5,899 bases of DNA, from contig DDUX01000044.1 in the NCBI GenBank assembly GCA_002345025.1, forward strand, positions 1-5,899, written 5' to 3'. Shown piece after piece: positions 1 through 5,798 of the stretch (position 1 is its first letter; each line of letters starts with the position of its first letter). The position numbers and the translations under genes were made by a program. Under the pieces are notes generated by a model. The model saw only the letters and a program-made list of their open reading frames with translations, had not been told where the DNA came from and did no database searches. The DNA comes from Candidatus Accumulibacter iunctus. GTDB taxonomy: Bacteria > Pseudomonadota > Gammaproteobacteria > Burkholderiales > Rhodocyclaceae.

Positions 1-50
1 TGCCGCGACGAGCGAGGCCAGCCGCGACGGCAACGGGGCGCGGCGCGTGA
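1..50 (+). CDS. C-terminal end of an upstream gene (partial, tentative)
   Basis: Reading from base 3, the frame is open from the window edge to a TGA at 48-50 and encodes a 15-residue Pro/Ala/Arg/Thr-rich tail ending in TGRGA. This TGA overlaps the GTG start of the following kinase gene as GTGA, a common arrangement for translationally coupled genes in one operon. That overlap is the main reason to believe the frame is real; 15 codons cannot identify the protein. A regulator paired with the kinase would be a reasonable guess, but nothing in these residues shows it. The alternative is that the kinase frame itself, which is also open back to base 2, starts further upstream. Confidence 0.35.
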   Translation, partial: PRRARPAATATGRGA

Positions 51-1780
51 GCCTGCTGCAGCGCATGGGCACGGCATTGCGCCAGCGCCAGCGCTGGCTG
101 CTGATCTCGCTGCTCGTCTTCCTGCACCTGGCGCTGGTCGCCGGCGCCGCGTCGATGGTCGGTCTGCTCTGCTGGCTGGTGAACGTCGGCCTGTTCATCC
201 TCTGGCAGCCGTTCATCTACGCCGAACGAAAGGTCGATCTCGGCGGCCTGACGGTGATCACGCTGATGCTCGCCTGCGGCGCCATCTGGTACGGCTGGTG
301 GCTGCTGATCGTCTGGGTGGTGATCCTCGCTGCCCTGGTCGGCGGACGCGTGATGTTCATCGACCATCGGCCGACGCGCATCTTCTACCTCGTCGCTTTT
401 GCCTACCTGCTGGCGGCGCTGCTCTTCTGGCTGGTGCCGCAGGTCGTACCGAAGACACTGCTCAACGGTCCCGCGCTCGACCGCGAGTTCGCCTGGGGAA
501 TGCCGCTGTTCCTGCTGCTGATGACGCTGCTGCCGCTGTCGCGGGAAAGCGACCGACCGGGCGGCGCGATGGTCGATCTCTTCTACAGCCTGTTCATCTT
601 TCTCCTGATCGCCGTCCTCGTCCTCGGCAGCCTGGCGTTCATGCTGCTGCGGCAGGCCGGCTACTTCGAAGCGGTGATCAACACGCTGGTATCGATCTCC
701 GCCCTGCTCCTGCTGATCGGCTGGACCTGGAACACGCGCCCGGGTTACACCGGCATCGACGTCTTCTTCTCGCGCTACCTACTCAGTATCGGCCTGCCCT
801 TCGAGCGCTGGCTGCATCGCCTGACGACACTGGCCAGTGACGAGAACGAGCCGGAGCAGTTTCTCTCGCAGGCACTCGCCGAAATGCTCGACCTGCCGTG
901 GGTCGACGGCGGCTCCTGGGTCGCCGGCGGACGCCAGGGCTCCTTCGGCAGCGAATCGCTCCATCGCCAGGAGTTTCCCGGGCAACCGCTGCTGCTCACG
1001 CTGTACACCCGTCACAAGCTCAGTCCGGCGCTCGTCTGGCACTTCCATCTGCTGGCGCAACTCGCCAATGAACACTACGTCGCCAAGTTGCGGGCACGCG
1101 AGCTGCAGCAGGTGAGCTATCTGCGGGCGATCCACGAGACCGGCGCCCGCCTGACGCACGACGTCAAGAACCTGCTGCAGTCGATCGACGGGCTCTGCTA
1201 TCTGGCGCAGACCGTACAGGGAGACGACGGCGAGCGGCTCGAGTTGCTGCTGCAGCGTCAGTTGCCGCAGATCAGCCAGCGCCTGCAACAGACCCTTGCC
1301 AAGCTGCAGAAGCCGCAGAGCGAGATCGGCGGCATGCTGCCAGCCGAAATGTGGTGGCGGATACAGCAGCAGCGCTACGCCGGCTCGTCGGTCCGCTTCG
1401 TCGCCGACGAGATCGACCCGCAGGCGATGCTGCCAACGACACTCTTCGACAGCGTCGCCGACAATCTGCTGCAGAACGCACTGCTCAAGCGGCAGGTGGA
1501 GAACGGGTTGCAGATCCGCGTCACCCTCGCCGCCGATGCCTCCCGGCTGCGCGTCTGTGACGATGGCAGCGCCGTCAGCGACCGGGTCCTCGGCGATCTG
1601 CTGCAGGCGCCGGTCGCCTCCGAAAGCGGCCTCGGCATCGGCCTCTACCACGCCGCGCGCCAGGCCGCCAGCAGCGGCTATCGACTGCGTCTGGCGAGCA
1701 ACCAGCCCGGCCGGGTCTGCTTCGAGCTGCACCGCTGCGAAGCCGGCGACGATCCTGCTGCCGCTGCCGCTTCCGCTTGA
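47..1780 (+). CDS. Membrane-bound sensor histidine kinase
   Basis: A 577-residue two-component sensor kinase that would autophosphorylate on histidine and pass the phosphate to a response regulator not seen here. Residues about 17-226 form seven or eight hydrophobic membrane segments. Residues about 263-350 are a soluble sensor-like region of GAF-like size, without motifs I can confirm. The H-box reads LTHDVKNLLQSI with H371 as the likely phosphoacceptor. The ATPase domain has an N-box (ADNLLQNALLK; N473, N477), a G1 box (DDG, 505-507) and a G2 box (ESGLGIGLY, 526-534), so all key parts are present. Multi-pass membrane region, GAF-like region, HDxKN H-box and HATPase is the plan of PrsK-type kinases. 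The C-terminus ends in an Ala-rich tail coded by GCT/GCC repeats. The GTG start at 47 is favoured by the GTGA overlap with an upstream stop. ATG at 65 is an alternative, neither has a strong ribosome site, and the frame is open upstream to the window edge. The kinase call is firm; signal and target are unknown. Confidence 0.93.
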   Translation: MSLLQRMGTALRQRQRWLLISLLVFLHLALVAGAASMVGLLCWLVNVGLFILWQPFIYAERKVDLGGLTVITLMLACGAIWYGWWLLIVWVVILAALVGGRVMFIDHRPTRIFYLVAFAYLLAALLFWLVPQVVPKTLLNGPALDREFAWGMPLFLLLMTLLPLSRESDRPGGAMVDLFYSLFIFLLIAVLVLGSLAFMLLRQAGYFEAVINTLVSISALLLLIGWTWNTRPGYTGIDVFFSRYLLSIGLPFERWLHRLTTLASDENEPEQFLSQALAEMLDLPWVDGGSWVAGGRQGSFGSESLHRQEFPGQPLLLTLYTRHKLSPALVWHFHLLAQLANEHYVAKLRARELQQVSYLRAIHETGARLTHDVKNLLQSIDGLCYLAQTVQGDDGERLELLLQRQLPQISQRLQQTLAKLQKPQSEIGGMLPAEMWWRIQQQRYAGSSVRFVADEIDPQAMLPTTLFDSVADNLLQNALLKRQVENGLQIRVTLAADASRLRVCDDGSAVSDRVLGDLLQAPVASESGLGIGLYHAARQAASSGYRLRLASNQPGRVCFELHRCEAGDDPAAAAASA

Positions 1781-1785
1781 TCTGA

Positions 1786-1810
1786 GATTCGCGTCTGCGA
1801 GGCGCGAATC
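1786..1810 (+). terminator. Hairpin just downstream of the kinase gene
   Basis: GATTCGCG (1786-1793) and CGCGAATC (1803-1810) are perfect inverted arms; a C-G pair and a U-G pair extend the stem to ten pairs around a five-base TGCGA loop. It begins 6 bases after the kinase stop, where a transcript-ending or mRNA-stabilising structure is expected. No T-run follows, so intrinsic termination is uncertain. Confidence 0.45.
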
Positions 1811-1813
1811 GCC

Positions 1814-1841
1814 CTTCTCCCGCTCCCGTGCACGGGAGAAG
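1814..1841. repeat. Compound inverted repeat, possible bidirectional terminator or REP-like element
   Basis: CTTCTCCCG (1814-1822) pairs with CGGGAGAAG (1833-1841). Inside it, CTCCCGTG (1823-1830) and CACGGGAG (1831-1838) form a perfect 16-base palindrome. The two stems compete for the same right arm because CTCCCG is duplicated in tandem. The element sits between the converging kinase and cyclase genes. The CTTCTCCCG / CGGGAGAAG type of hairpin resembles short intergenic repeats common in proteobacteria, but only one copy is visible here. There is no T-run on either side. Confidence 0.45.
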
Positions 1842-1904
1842 CGCCGGGAATGAGGGAAACGGTCATACGGTTGATCATCGGGAGTGTCTTGACAGTCACG
1901 ACCA

Positions 1905-3248
1905 TCAGGCGCTCGCCCGCGTCGCCGCGCGGCGACCGATCAGGCGATGGACGATCATGCTGCCCTTGCCCTTGACCTGAATCGTCTGCGGTTCCTGGAA
2001 GTCGAAACTGTCGCGCAGACGCTGATAGGTCCGCTGGTCGACCTGCACGATGCCGGGAACGCCCTCGGTCGTGACGCGACTGGCGATGTTCACCGTGTCG
2101 CCCCAGAGGTCGTAGATGAACTTCTTCTTGCCGACGACACCGGCGACCACCGGTCCGGTGCCGATGCCGATCCGCAGTTCGAGATGCATCTCGTTGACGC
2201 TGAAGTCGTCGTGCAGCAGGGCACACATTTCCAGCGCCATGTCGGCGAGTGACGCGGCGGGATTGCGGCAGGCATCGTTGAGCCCGGCGGCGACCATGTA
2301 GGCGTCGCCGATCGTCTTGATCTTCTCCAGCTCGTACTTCTCGGCCAGTTCGTCAAACGAAGAGAATATCTTGTTGAGCATGCTGAACACCTGCTGCGGG
2401 GTCAGCCCTTCGGCAACGCGGGTGAAACTGACGATGTCGGCGAACATCACCGAGACCTCGGCAAAACCATCGGCGATCGTCTGGTCGCTGTCCTTCAGGC
2501 GCTTGGCGATCGGGCCGGGGAGAATGTTGAGCAGCAGCCGCTCCGAGCGGTCCTGTTCGATCTGCAGCAGCCGGTGCGCTTCCTGCAGGCGCTGCTGCGC
2601 CTTGTGTTTCTCGGCGTCGGCGTAGCGCAGCAAGAGGTAGACGATGGTCGAAACGGCGACGAAGTTGAGGGCGAAGAAGAAAGCCGTCGTTCGCAGCGGC
2701 ACCTTCGGCGGCTGCGCCAGCAGCGAGTCGGCGAGATAGAAGTCGAAACCGCCGGAAAGGATGGTGAGAAAGACATAGGCGAAGAACCATGCGCCCGATT
2801 CGCGCGGGCCGATGAACAGGACGGCGCCGATCGGCGCCAGCAGCGCCCAGAGGCTGATGCCGCTGGCGTCGATGAAGCTGCCGATGCTCCATTGCGCGAC
2901 GAAGGGCATGAACAGGAAGAGCGCGAGCTGAACCTGGCGAAAGAAGTTGAAGTTCAGCGTCCACAGGTACAGCAGCAGGTTGCCGACCAGCAGGAGTTGC
3001 AGGGCAAACGGCAGGTTGGACGAGAAACGCGGCCCCAATTGCCAGTAGATCAGCAGCCAGGCAACCGAAGCAAAGCAGATCAGGCCGGTGGCGAAGAAGA
3101 GCAGCGATTTCTGCAGGCGCAGCTCTTCCGGGTCGTCCGCGGCCACGCCGGCGGTACGCAGACGGGCAAGGAAGGTGCGACAAGCAGTCACCGCCGCCTC
3201 GATCCACAGCGGAACGCCGCAGCACGCTCGTCGCCGCGCGCGACACAT
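1905..3248 (-). CDS. Class III adenylate cyclase with six-pass membrane domain
   Basis: A 447-residue membrane nucleotide cyclase, predicted to make cAMP from ATP. Six hydrophobic segments lie at about 48-69, 79-97, 103-118, 130-147, 152-166 and 188-207. A charged helical linker (208-240) follows, ending in LLLNILPGPIAKRLK, typical of the linker before this catalytic domain. The catalytic domain (about 262-435) keeps both metal aspartates (D271 in FADIVSFT; D315 in KTIGDAYM) and the transition-state residues N387 and R391 (GDTVNIASR). The base-selecting positions are K311 and D380 (YDLWGD), the adenine-type pair; guanylate cyclases usually have Glu and Cys there. Class III cyclases work as dimers, so this would be a homodimer. 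The start is uncertain: the first residues (MCRARRRACCG) look non-native and ATG 3248 lacks a good ribosome site, whereas GTG at 3191-3189 (residue 20) has GAGG at 3200-3197, five bases upstream, giving 428 residues. It converges on the kinase gene. The sensed signal is unknown. Confidence 0.93.
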   Translation of the reverse strand: MCRARRRACCGVPLWIEAAVTACRTFLARLRTAGVAADDPEELRLQKSLLFFATGLICFASVAWLLIYWQLGPRFSSNLPFALQLLLVGNLLLYLWTLNFNFFRQVQLALFLFMPFVAQWSIGSFIDASGISLWALLAPIGAVLFIGPRESGAWFFAYVFLTILSGGFDFYLADSLLAQPPKVPLRTTAFFFALNFVAVSTIVYLLLRYADAEKHKAQQRLQEAHRLLQIEQDRSERLLLNILPGPIAKRLKDSDQTIADGFAEVSVMFADIVSFTRVAEGLTPQQVFSMLNKIFSSFDELAEKYELEKIKTIGDAYMVAAGLNDACRNPAASLADMALEMCALLHDDFSVNEMHLELRIGIGTGPVVAGVVGKKKFIYDLWGDTVNIASRVTTEGVPGIVQVDQRTYQRLRDSFDFQEPQTIQVKGKGSMIVHRLIGRRAATRASA

Positions 3249-3370
3249 CGGCCTGCCGACCGATGGCAGAAGGGCGCCAGACAGGGAAGGGCGGCACCTT
3301 CGTCCGCCGCCCCGCCACTACCCACTACGCGCCAAGGCAACCGCGCACCCGGCACCGCCGCACTCTGCCA

Positions 3371-3391
3371 GCGCCGCACGCCGAGCGGCGC
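3371..3391 (-). terminator. GC-rich hairpin after the GFTLTE pseudopilin gene
   Basis: GCGCCGC (3371-3377) and GCGGCGC (3385-3391) form a perfect seven-pair stem with a seven-base loop, starting 9 bases past the stop codon of the pseudopilin gene on the minus strand. The place is right for a terminator separating it from the cyclase gene, but there is no T-run, and such stems arise easily in GC-rich DNA. The rest of the 152-base gap (3249-3400) shows only a tandem CCACTAC pair at 3315-3328 and no convincing promoter. Confidence 0.3.
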
Positions 3392-3400
3392 GGCGACTGC

Positions 3401-4141
3401 TCACGGGAGCTTGCCAACGCCGATCATCCGGCTGACGAGAATGGCGCGCGGAACCCAGCCGACCTCGTCGTCAAAACCGCTGGCCGGGTTCCGTGCCCGG
3501 CTGACGAAAAAGGTATTCGCCATCGCCGTGCCTGCATTCGTCAACTGGTTGTCGACTTCGTCGGCGACCTCGCCGCCCGGCAGTTGCACGCCCTGGCGGT
3601 TATAACCGCCGCGGCCGTTGCCGCCGTGCGATACGAACACCACCGGCAGGCCACCGGCCACCATCGTTCCGCCAACAGCTGCCGAGCGAACGTCGAGGTT
3701 ACCGCCGGTGTCCAGATCGAAGGCCGCATTCCGGGGCGGCGACACGCGCCGGGCAAAGGTCGGCGTCACCCGATACGAGTAGCGCTGCCCCCACGCGTCG
3801 GTCTCGGGGACACCGAGGGTCACCCAGGGCACGACGCCGGAGGCGTTCGGACAGTCGCCGCCGGCATCGTGCGCCGCTTCCAGCCCGGCGCCGGCAGCCC
3901 CGCTGACGGTCGTGGCAGCGGCCGGACAGGGAAAACGGCCATTGATGACGGCAAAGCCGAGCAGCGCCTCCCTGATGTCAGCCAGATCCTTCCGCGTTTC
4001 GGCGGTCATGCGGACGTCCATTTGCGTTGCCAGCGGCGAGAGAAGGCCACCGAGGACGAGCGCAACGACGACGAGGACGACGGCCAGTTCGGTCAACGTA
4101 AAGCCCGGGCTCGGCCTGGCACGCGATGGCAATCTGTTCAT
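3401..4141 (-). CDS. Prepilin-like protein (type IV pilin / type II secretion pseudopilin family)
   Basis: A 246-residue secreted fibre subunit or minor pilin. The leader ends in SPG followed by FTLTELAVVLVVVALV: a prepilin peptidase site at G13/F14, Glu at mature position 5 (E18), then a hydrophobic helix to about residue 34. Processing by a PilD-type peptidase and N-methylation of F14 would be expected. The periplasmic part has GRFPCPA (68-74), a second CP at 97-98, GVVPWVTLG (102-110) and DAWGQRYSY (115-123), the last resembling the DxWG..Y signature of GspG/GspH-like pseudopilins. C72 and C97 are the only cysteines and probably form a disulfide. The C-terminal half (PVVFV 166-170, NGR 175-177, FDDEVGWV 223-230) matches the arrangement in the upstream pseudopilin, so the two look paralogous. 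The start is fixed by GAGGTG (4152-4147) six bases before ATG. The gene has its own likely promoter at 4284-4256. It is longer than a standard major pilin, which fits a minor or specialised subunit. Confidence 0.85.
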   Translation of the reverse strand: MNRLPSRARPSPGFTLTELAVVLVVVALVLGGLLSPLATQMDVRMTAETRKDLADIREALLGFAVINGRFPCPAAATTVSGAAGAGLEAAHDAGGDCPNASGVVPWVTLGVPETDAWGQRYSYRVTPTFARRVSPPRNAAFDLDTGGNLDVRSAAVGGTMVAGGLPVVFVSHGGNGRGGYNRQGVQLPGGEVADEVDNQLTNAGTAMANTFFVSRARNPASGFDDEVGWVPRAILVSRMIGVGKLP

Positions 4142-4146
4142 GCGGG

Positions 4147-4152
4147 CACCTC
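4147..4152 (-). promoter_or_regulatory. Ribosome binding site of the GFTLTE pseudopilin gene
   Basis: Read on the minus strand, GAGGTG lies with its last base five bases before the ATG at 4141. It is a good Shine-Dalgarno match and places the start exactly where the short, basic prepilin leader begins. Confidence 0.6.
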
Positions 4153-4169
4153 ACTGGATCTGAAGGCAT

Positions 4170-4202
4170 TTCGGCAACCGGCTATCCCCCGTTGCCGCCG
4201 AA
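4170..4202 (-). promoter_or_regulatory. Hairpin in the 5' leader of the pseudopilin mRNA
   Basis: On the minus strand TTCGGC-GG-CAAC pairs with GTTG-GCCGAA: ten pairs interrupted by a two-base bulge, around a loop of about eleven bases. It lies between the predicted promoter and the ribosome site, inside a leader of about 107 bases. It could affect mRNA stability or translation; no known riboswitch architecture is recognisable. Confidence 0.3.
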
Positions 4203-4255
4203 GCAGGAAGATCGGCAGCGCACTGCGTCGTCGAGACGCGGCATGCGAGGCTGTC

Positions 4256-4284
4256 ATTCTAGTGTGTGCCTTTCGCAATTACAA
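4256..4284 (-). promoter_or_regulatory. Sigma70-type promoter for the GFTLTE pseudopilin gene
   Basis: On the minus strand TTGTAA (4284-4279; four of six matches to TTGACA) is followed by an exactly 17-base spacer and TAGAAT (4261-4256; five of six matches to TATAAT). It lies in a distinctly AT-richer island within the 209-base gap between the two pseudopilin genes. Transcription would start near 4249. The downstream gene, and perhaps the cyclase beyond it, can thus be expressed separately from the upstream pair. Confidence 0.5.
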
Positions 4285-4322
4285 AGGCTCCGTCGGCTCG
4301 AGTAGCTGCTCAGGTCGGGCCC

Positions 4323-4350
4323 GCCGCCCCGGCAGGCGTTCGCGGGCGGC
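4323..4350 (-). terminator. Hairpin directly after the PilX/GspK-like gene
   Basis: GCCGCCC (4323-4329) and GGGCGGC (4344-4350) are perfect seven-base arms separated by fourteen bases, starting at the base right after the stop codon on the minus strand. Together with the promoter 40 bases further on, this suggests a transcript boundary between the two pseudopilin genes. No T-run follows, so it may be Rho-aided or simply stabilise the 3' end. Confidence 0.33.
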
Positions 4351-5337
4351 TCACGGACAGGGGGGGCTGGCTCCAGCCACATCCATCGTCGCCGTGCTGC
4401 CGACGATGCCGATCCGCGCCAGGCAGGCGCTGAGCTGCGTGTAATTCAGCAGCCGCCACCAGTGGTTGGCCGTCAGCCAGGTCGACACGCTCACGCTGAA
4501 CGAGAGATCGCGGTACGGCAGCCGGCCCGCCGTGACGCCCGCATCCGCCAGGCCATCGTTGTCGCCGTCTGCCGCCGGGAAGCTCCCGTTGAGCGCCTGG
4601 TAGCCGCGCAGGCCGTGGTCGGGAAGACTCGCGTTGTTGGCGCGCGCACGGACCTCGCCGAGGACACGCTGATTGACGACGCGAAAGACGTCGTCACGCG
4701 TGACGGCCAGGACGGTATCGTTGAACGCCGCCGACTGCGGCCCGGAGACGAAGTCGTTGTCGCCGTCGCTGTTGCTGCCGTCGAGATAATCGGCGACCGC
4801 GTTGCCCGGTCGGCCGTTCTGGCCGGCCAGCGGCACCCCCGGAGCGAAGATGATCGCAGCGACGTTCGGCGCCCCGTCGAGCCGCAACTCGGGAACGGTC
4901 TCGAAGTTGATCGGCATTGCATTCGGGTGGTCGCGCAATGCCGGCGCCAAGGCGTACCACAGCAACTGGCCGGCGTCATCGCGCAGCTCGCCGACATCGA
5001 GCGTTCGCCAGGGCAGGCGCCCGACGTAGGTGGGACAGTGGATGCCAACGAAATTCGGTGCGACCCCATTTTCGTCGATCGCCGGACACGGCAGGCTGCC
5101 CGGGCGGCTGTTGTCCCCGGCAGCGCGGCCGACCAGCGCCTGCCTCGCCTGCGCGAGTGCCGTCCCGGTCGCCTGCTTGCGCGCCAGCAGGAACTGTGTC
5201 GTGTTGAGTTCGGCGACGACAAGATACAGTCCCCAGAGCGTCAGCAATGTCAGCAGCGCCAGCAGCGCGACGCCGGCCTGCCGTCGCGGCGAGCCCGCCG
5301 GCAACGGCCCGAGCTGCGCGCCGCGTCGTTGTCGCAT
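4351..5337 (-). CDS. PilX/GspK-like minor pseudopilin with duplicated periplasmic module
   Basis: A 328-residue membrane-anchored, mostly periplasmic protein. The N-terminus is basic and ends in RRQAG, followed by VALLALLTLLTLWGLYLVVA (23-42), the pattern of PilX or GspK minor pilins. The likely cleavage is G22/V23, and the mature fifth residue is Ala rather than Glu, as in GspK-type tip subunits. Periplasmic module one has GSLPCPA (80-86), C101-P, GRLPWRTL (106-113) and DAGQLLWY (121-128). A middle part has AIIFAPG (161-167), NGR (174-176), a DGxNxDGDNDF stretch (186-196) and FNDTVLAV (205-212). Module two repeats the first with GSFPAAD (251-257), an EF-hand-like loop DGDNDGLAD (257-265), GRLPYRDL (271-278) and WWRLLNY (293-299), without the cysteines. 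C305 and C327 could form a C-terminal disulfide like that of pilins. ATG 5337 lies 3 bases after the stop of the upstream gene, with only a weak ribosome site, so translation is probably coupled. Family placement rests on the N-terminus and on likeness to the neighbouring pseudopilin; the exact role is unknown. Confidence 0.75.
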   Translation of the reverse strand: MRQRRGAQLGPLPAGSPRRQAGVALLALLTLLTLWGLYLVVAELNTTQFLLARKQATGTALAQARQALVGRAAGDNSRPGSLPCPAIDENGVAPNFVGIHCPTYVGRLPWRTLDVGELRDDAGQLLWYALAPALRDHPNAMPINFETVPELRLDGAPNVAAIIFAPGVPLAGQNGRPGNAVADYLDGSNSDGDNDFVSGPQSAAFNDTVLAVTRDDVFRVVNQRVLGEVRARANNASLPDHGLRGYQALNGSFPAADGDNDGLADAGVTAGRLPYRDLSFSVSVSTWLTANHWWRLLNYTQLSACLARIGIVGSTATMDVAGASPPCP

Positions 5338-5340
5338 CGG

Positions 5341-5787
5341 CTACTTCGCCGTCGCCGGGCGGCCGCGCACGCTGATCGTGCCACCATTGAGCAGATCCTG
5401 CGTCTCGCCGGTACTGCTGTTCACCGTTTCGCCGACGCGCGCCCTGACTGCCGGCAGGGAATCGGTACGGACCACCACCCGCCCGGGATCGCCGCGCTGC
5501 GCGCCGACGCTGACGCCACTGCCGACGTCACCTTCGTTCTGCGGGCTGCCATTGACCCACGCCGTTCGCCGGCCGCTGCTGCGCGTGACGACGCCGTCGA
5601 TGGTCAGCGTCGGCTCGCTCTGGACCGCCTGCTGGTCGAGGACGTTGAGCTGCCGCTGCCGATCGAGCTGCTGCCGTCGCTCGGGGGTGAAGAACAGACG
5701 ATCGAGCGCCTCCTCGGCGGTCGCCGGCCACGGCAGCAGCAGCCAGAGGCAGGCACTCGCCAGGCTGCCGGCAATCAGTCGCATCAT
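5341..5787 (-). CDS. Secreted MshK/PilP-like periplasmic pilus assembly protein (putative)
   Basis: A small exported protein of 148 residues from ATG 5787. MMRLIAGSLASACLWLLL followed by PWPATA and EEAL is a classical signal peptide, cut after the second Ala of ATA. The mature protein begins with LDRLFFTPERRQQLDRQRQ, a charged helix, and continues with LTIDGVVTRSSGRRTAWVNG, the 'x-x-G-x-V-x-R ... W-x-N-G' pattern seen in MshK, PilP and GspC-type proteins that link inner-membrane parts to the secretin. The C-terminal part (VRARVGETVNSSTGETQDLL) is polar and without motifs. It lies 3 bases before the PilX/GspK-like gene, so the two are almost surely cotranscribed. The preferred start has GGAGG (5798-5794) six bases upstream. 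An in-frame GTG at 5817, which would add ten residues (MHAGDDRRRE), also has AGGAG six bases upstream but would put two Asp and a Glu before the signal peptide. The function is inferred from the motif and context; it could instead be a general secretin-complex accessory protein. Confidence 0.7.
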   Translation of the reverse strand: MMRLIAGSLASACLWLLLPWPATAEEALDRLFFTPERRQQLDRQRQLNVLDQQAVQSEPTLTIDGVVTRSSGRRTAWVNGSPQNEGDVGSGVSVGAQRGDPGRVVVRTDSLPAVRARVGETVNSSTGETQDLLNGGTISVRGRPATAK

Positions 5788-5793
5788 CTCCCG

Positions 5794-5798
5794 CCTCC
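5794..5798 (-). promoter_or_regulatory. Ribosome binding site deciding the start of the MshK-like gene
   Basis: GGAGG on the minus strand, six bases before ATG 5787 and nine before the adjacent in-frame ATG 5784. It is the strongest Shine-Dalgarno match in the window and supports a start that gives an uncluttered signal peptide. Confidence 0.55.

Noticed and set aside
779..1732. Long minus-strand open frame (317 codons) opposite the kinase gene
   Set aside because: It is Leu/Gln/Ala-rich without domain logic, and lies opposite a gene with intact kinase motifs. Long antisense frames are expected in GC-rich codon usage.
1889..1894. Perfect TTGACA -35 box on the plus strand in the convergent gap
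   Set aside because: No -10-like hexamer lies 16-18 bases downstream, and it would transcribe antisense into the cyclase gene. It is probably chance.
3315..3328. Tandem CCACTAC repeat before the cyclase gene
   Set aside because: There are only two seven-base units, with no third copy or promoter around it, so it is not enough to call an operator or repeat element.
2574..3605. Plus-strand open frame of 343 codons opposite the cyclase gene
   Set aside because: Its translation is Glu/Gln/Arg-rich low complexity, spans the cyclase gene, an intergenic gap and part of the next gene, and has no recognisable motif. It is a shadow frame.
3263..4444. Plus-strand open frame of 393 codons opposite the pseudopilin gene
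   Set aside because: It runs across the opposing gene, the promoter gap and the end of the next gene, with Arg/Gly/His-rich sequence and no domain. The minus strand has a canonical prepilin leader there.
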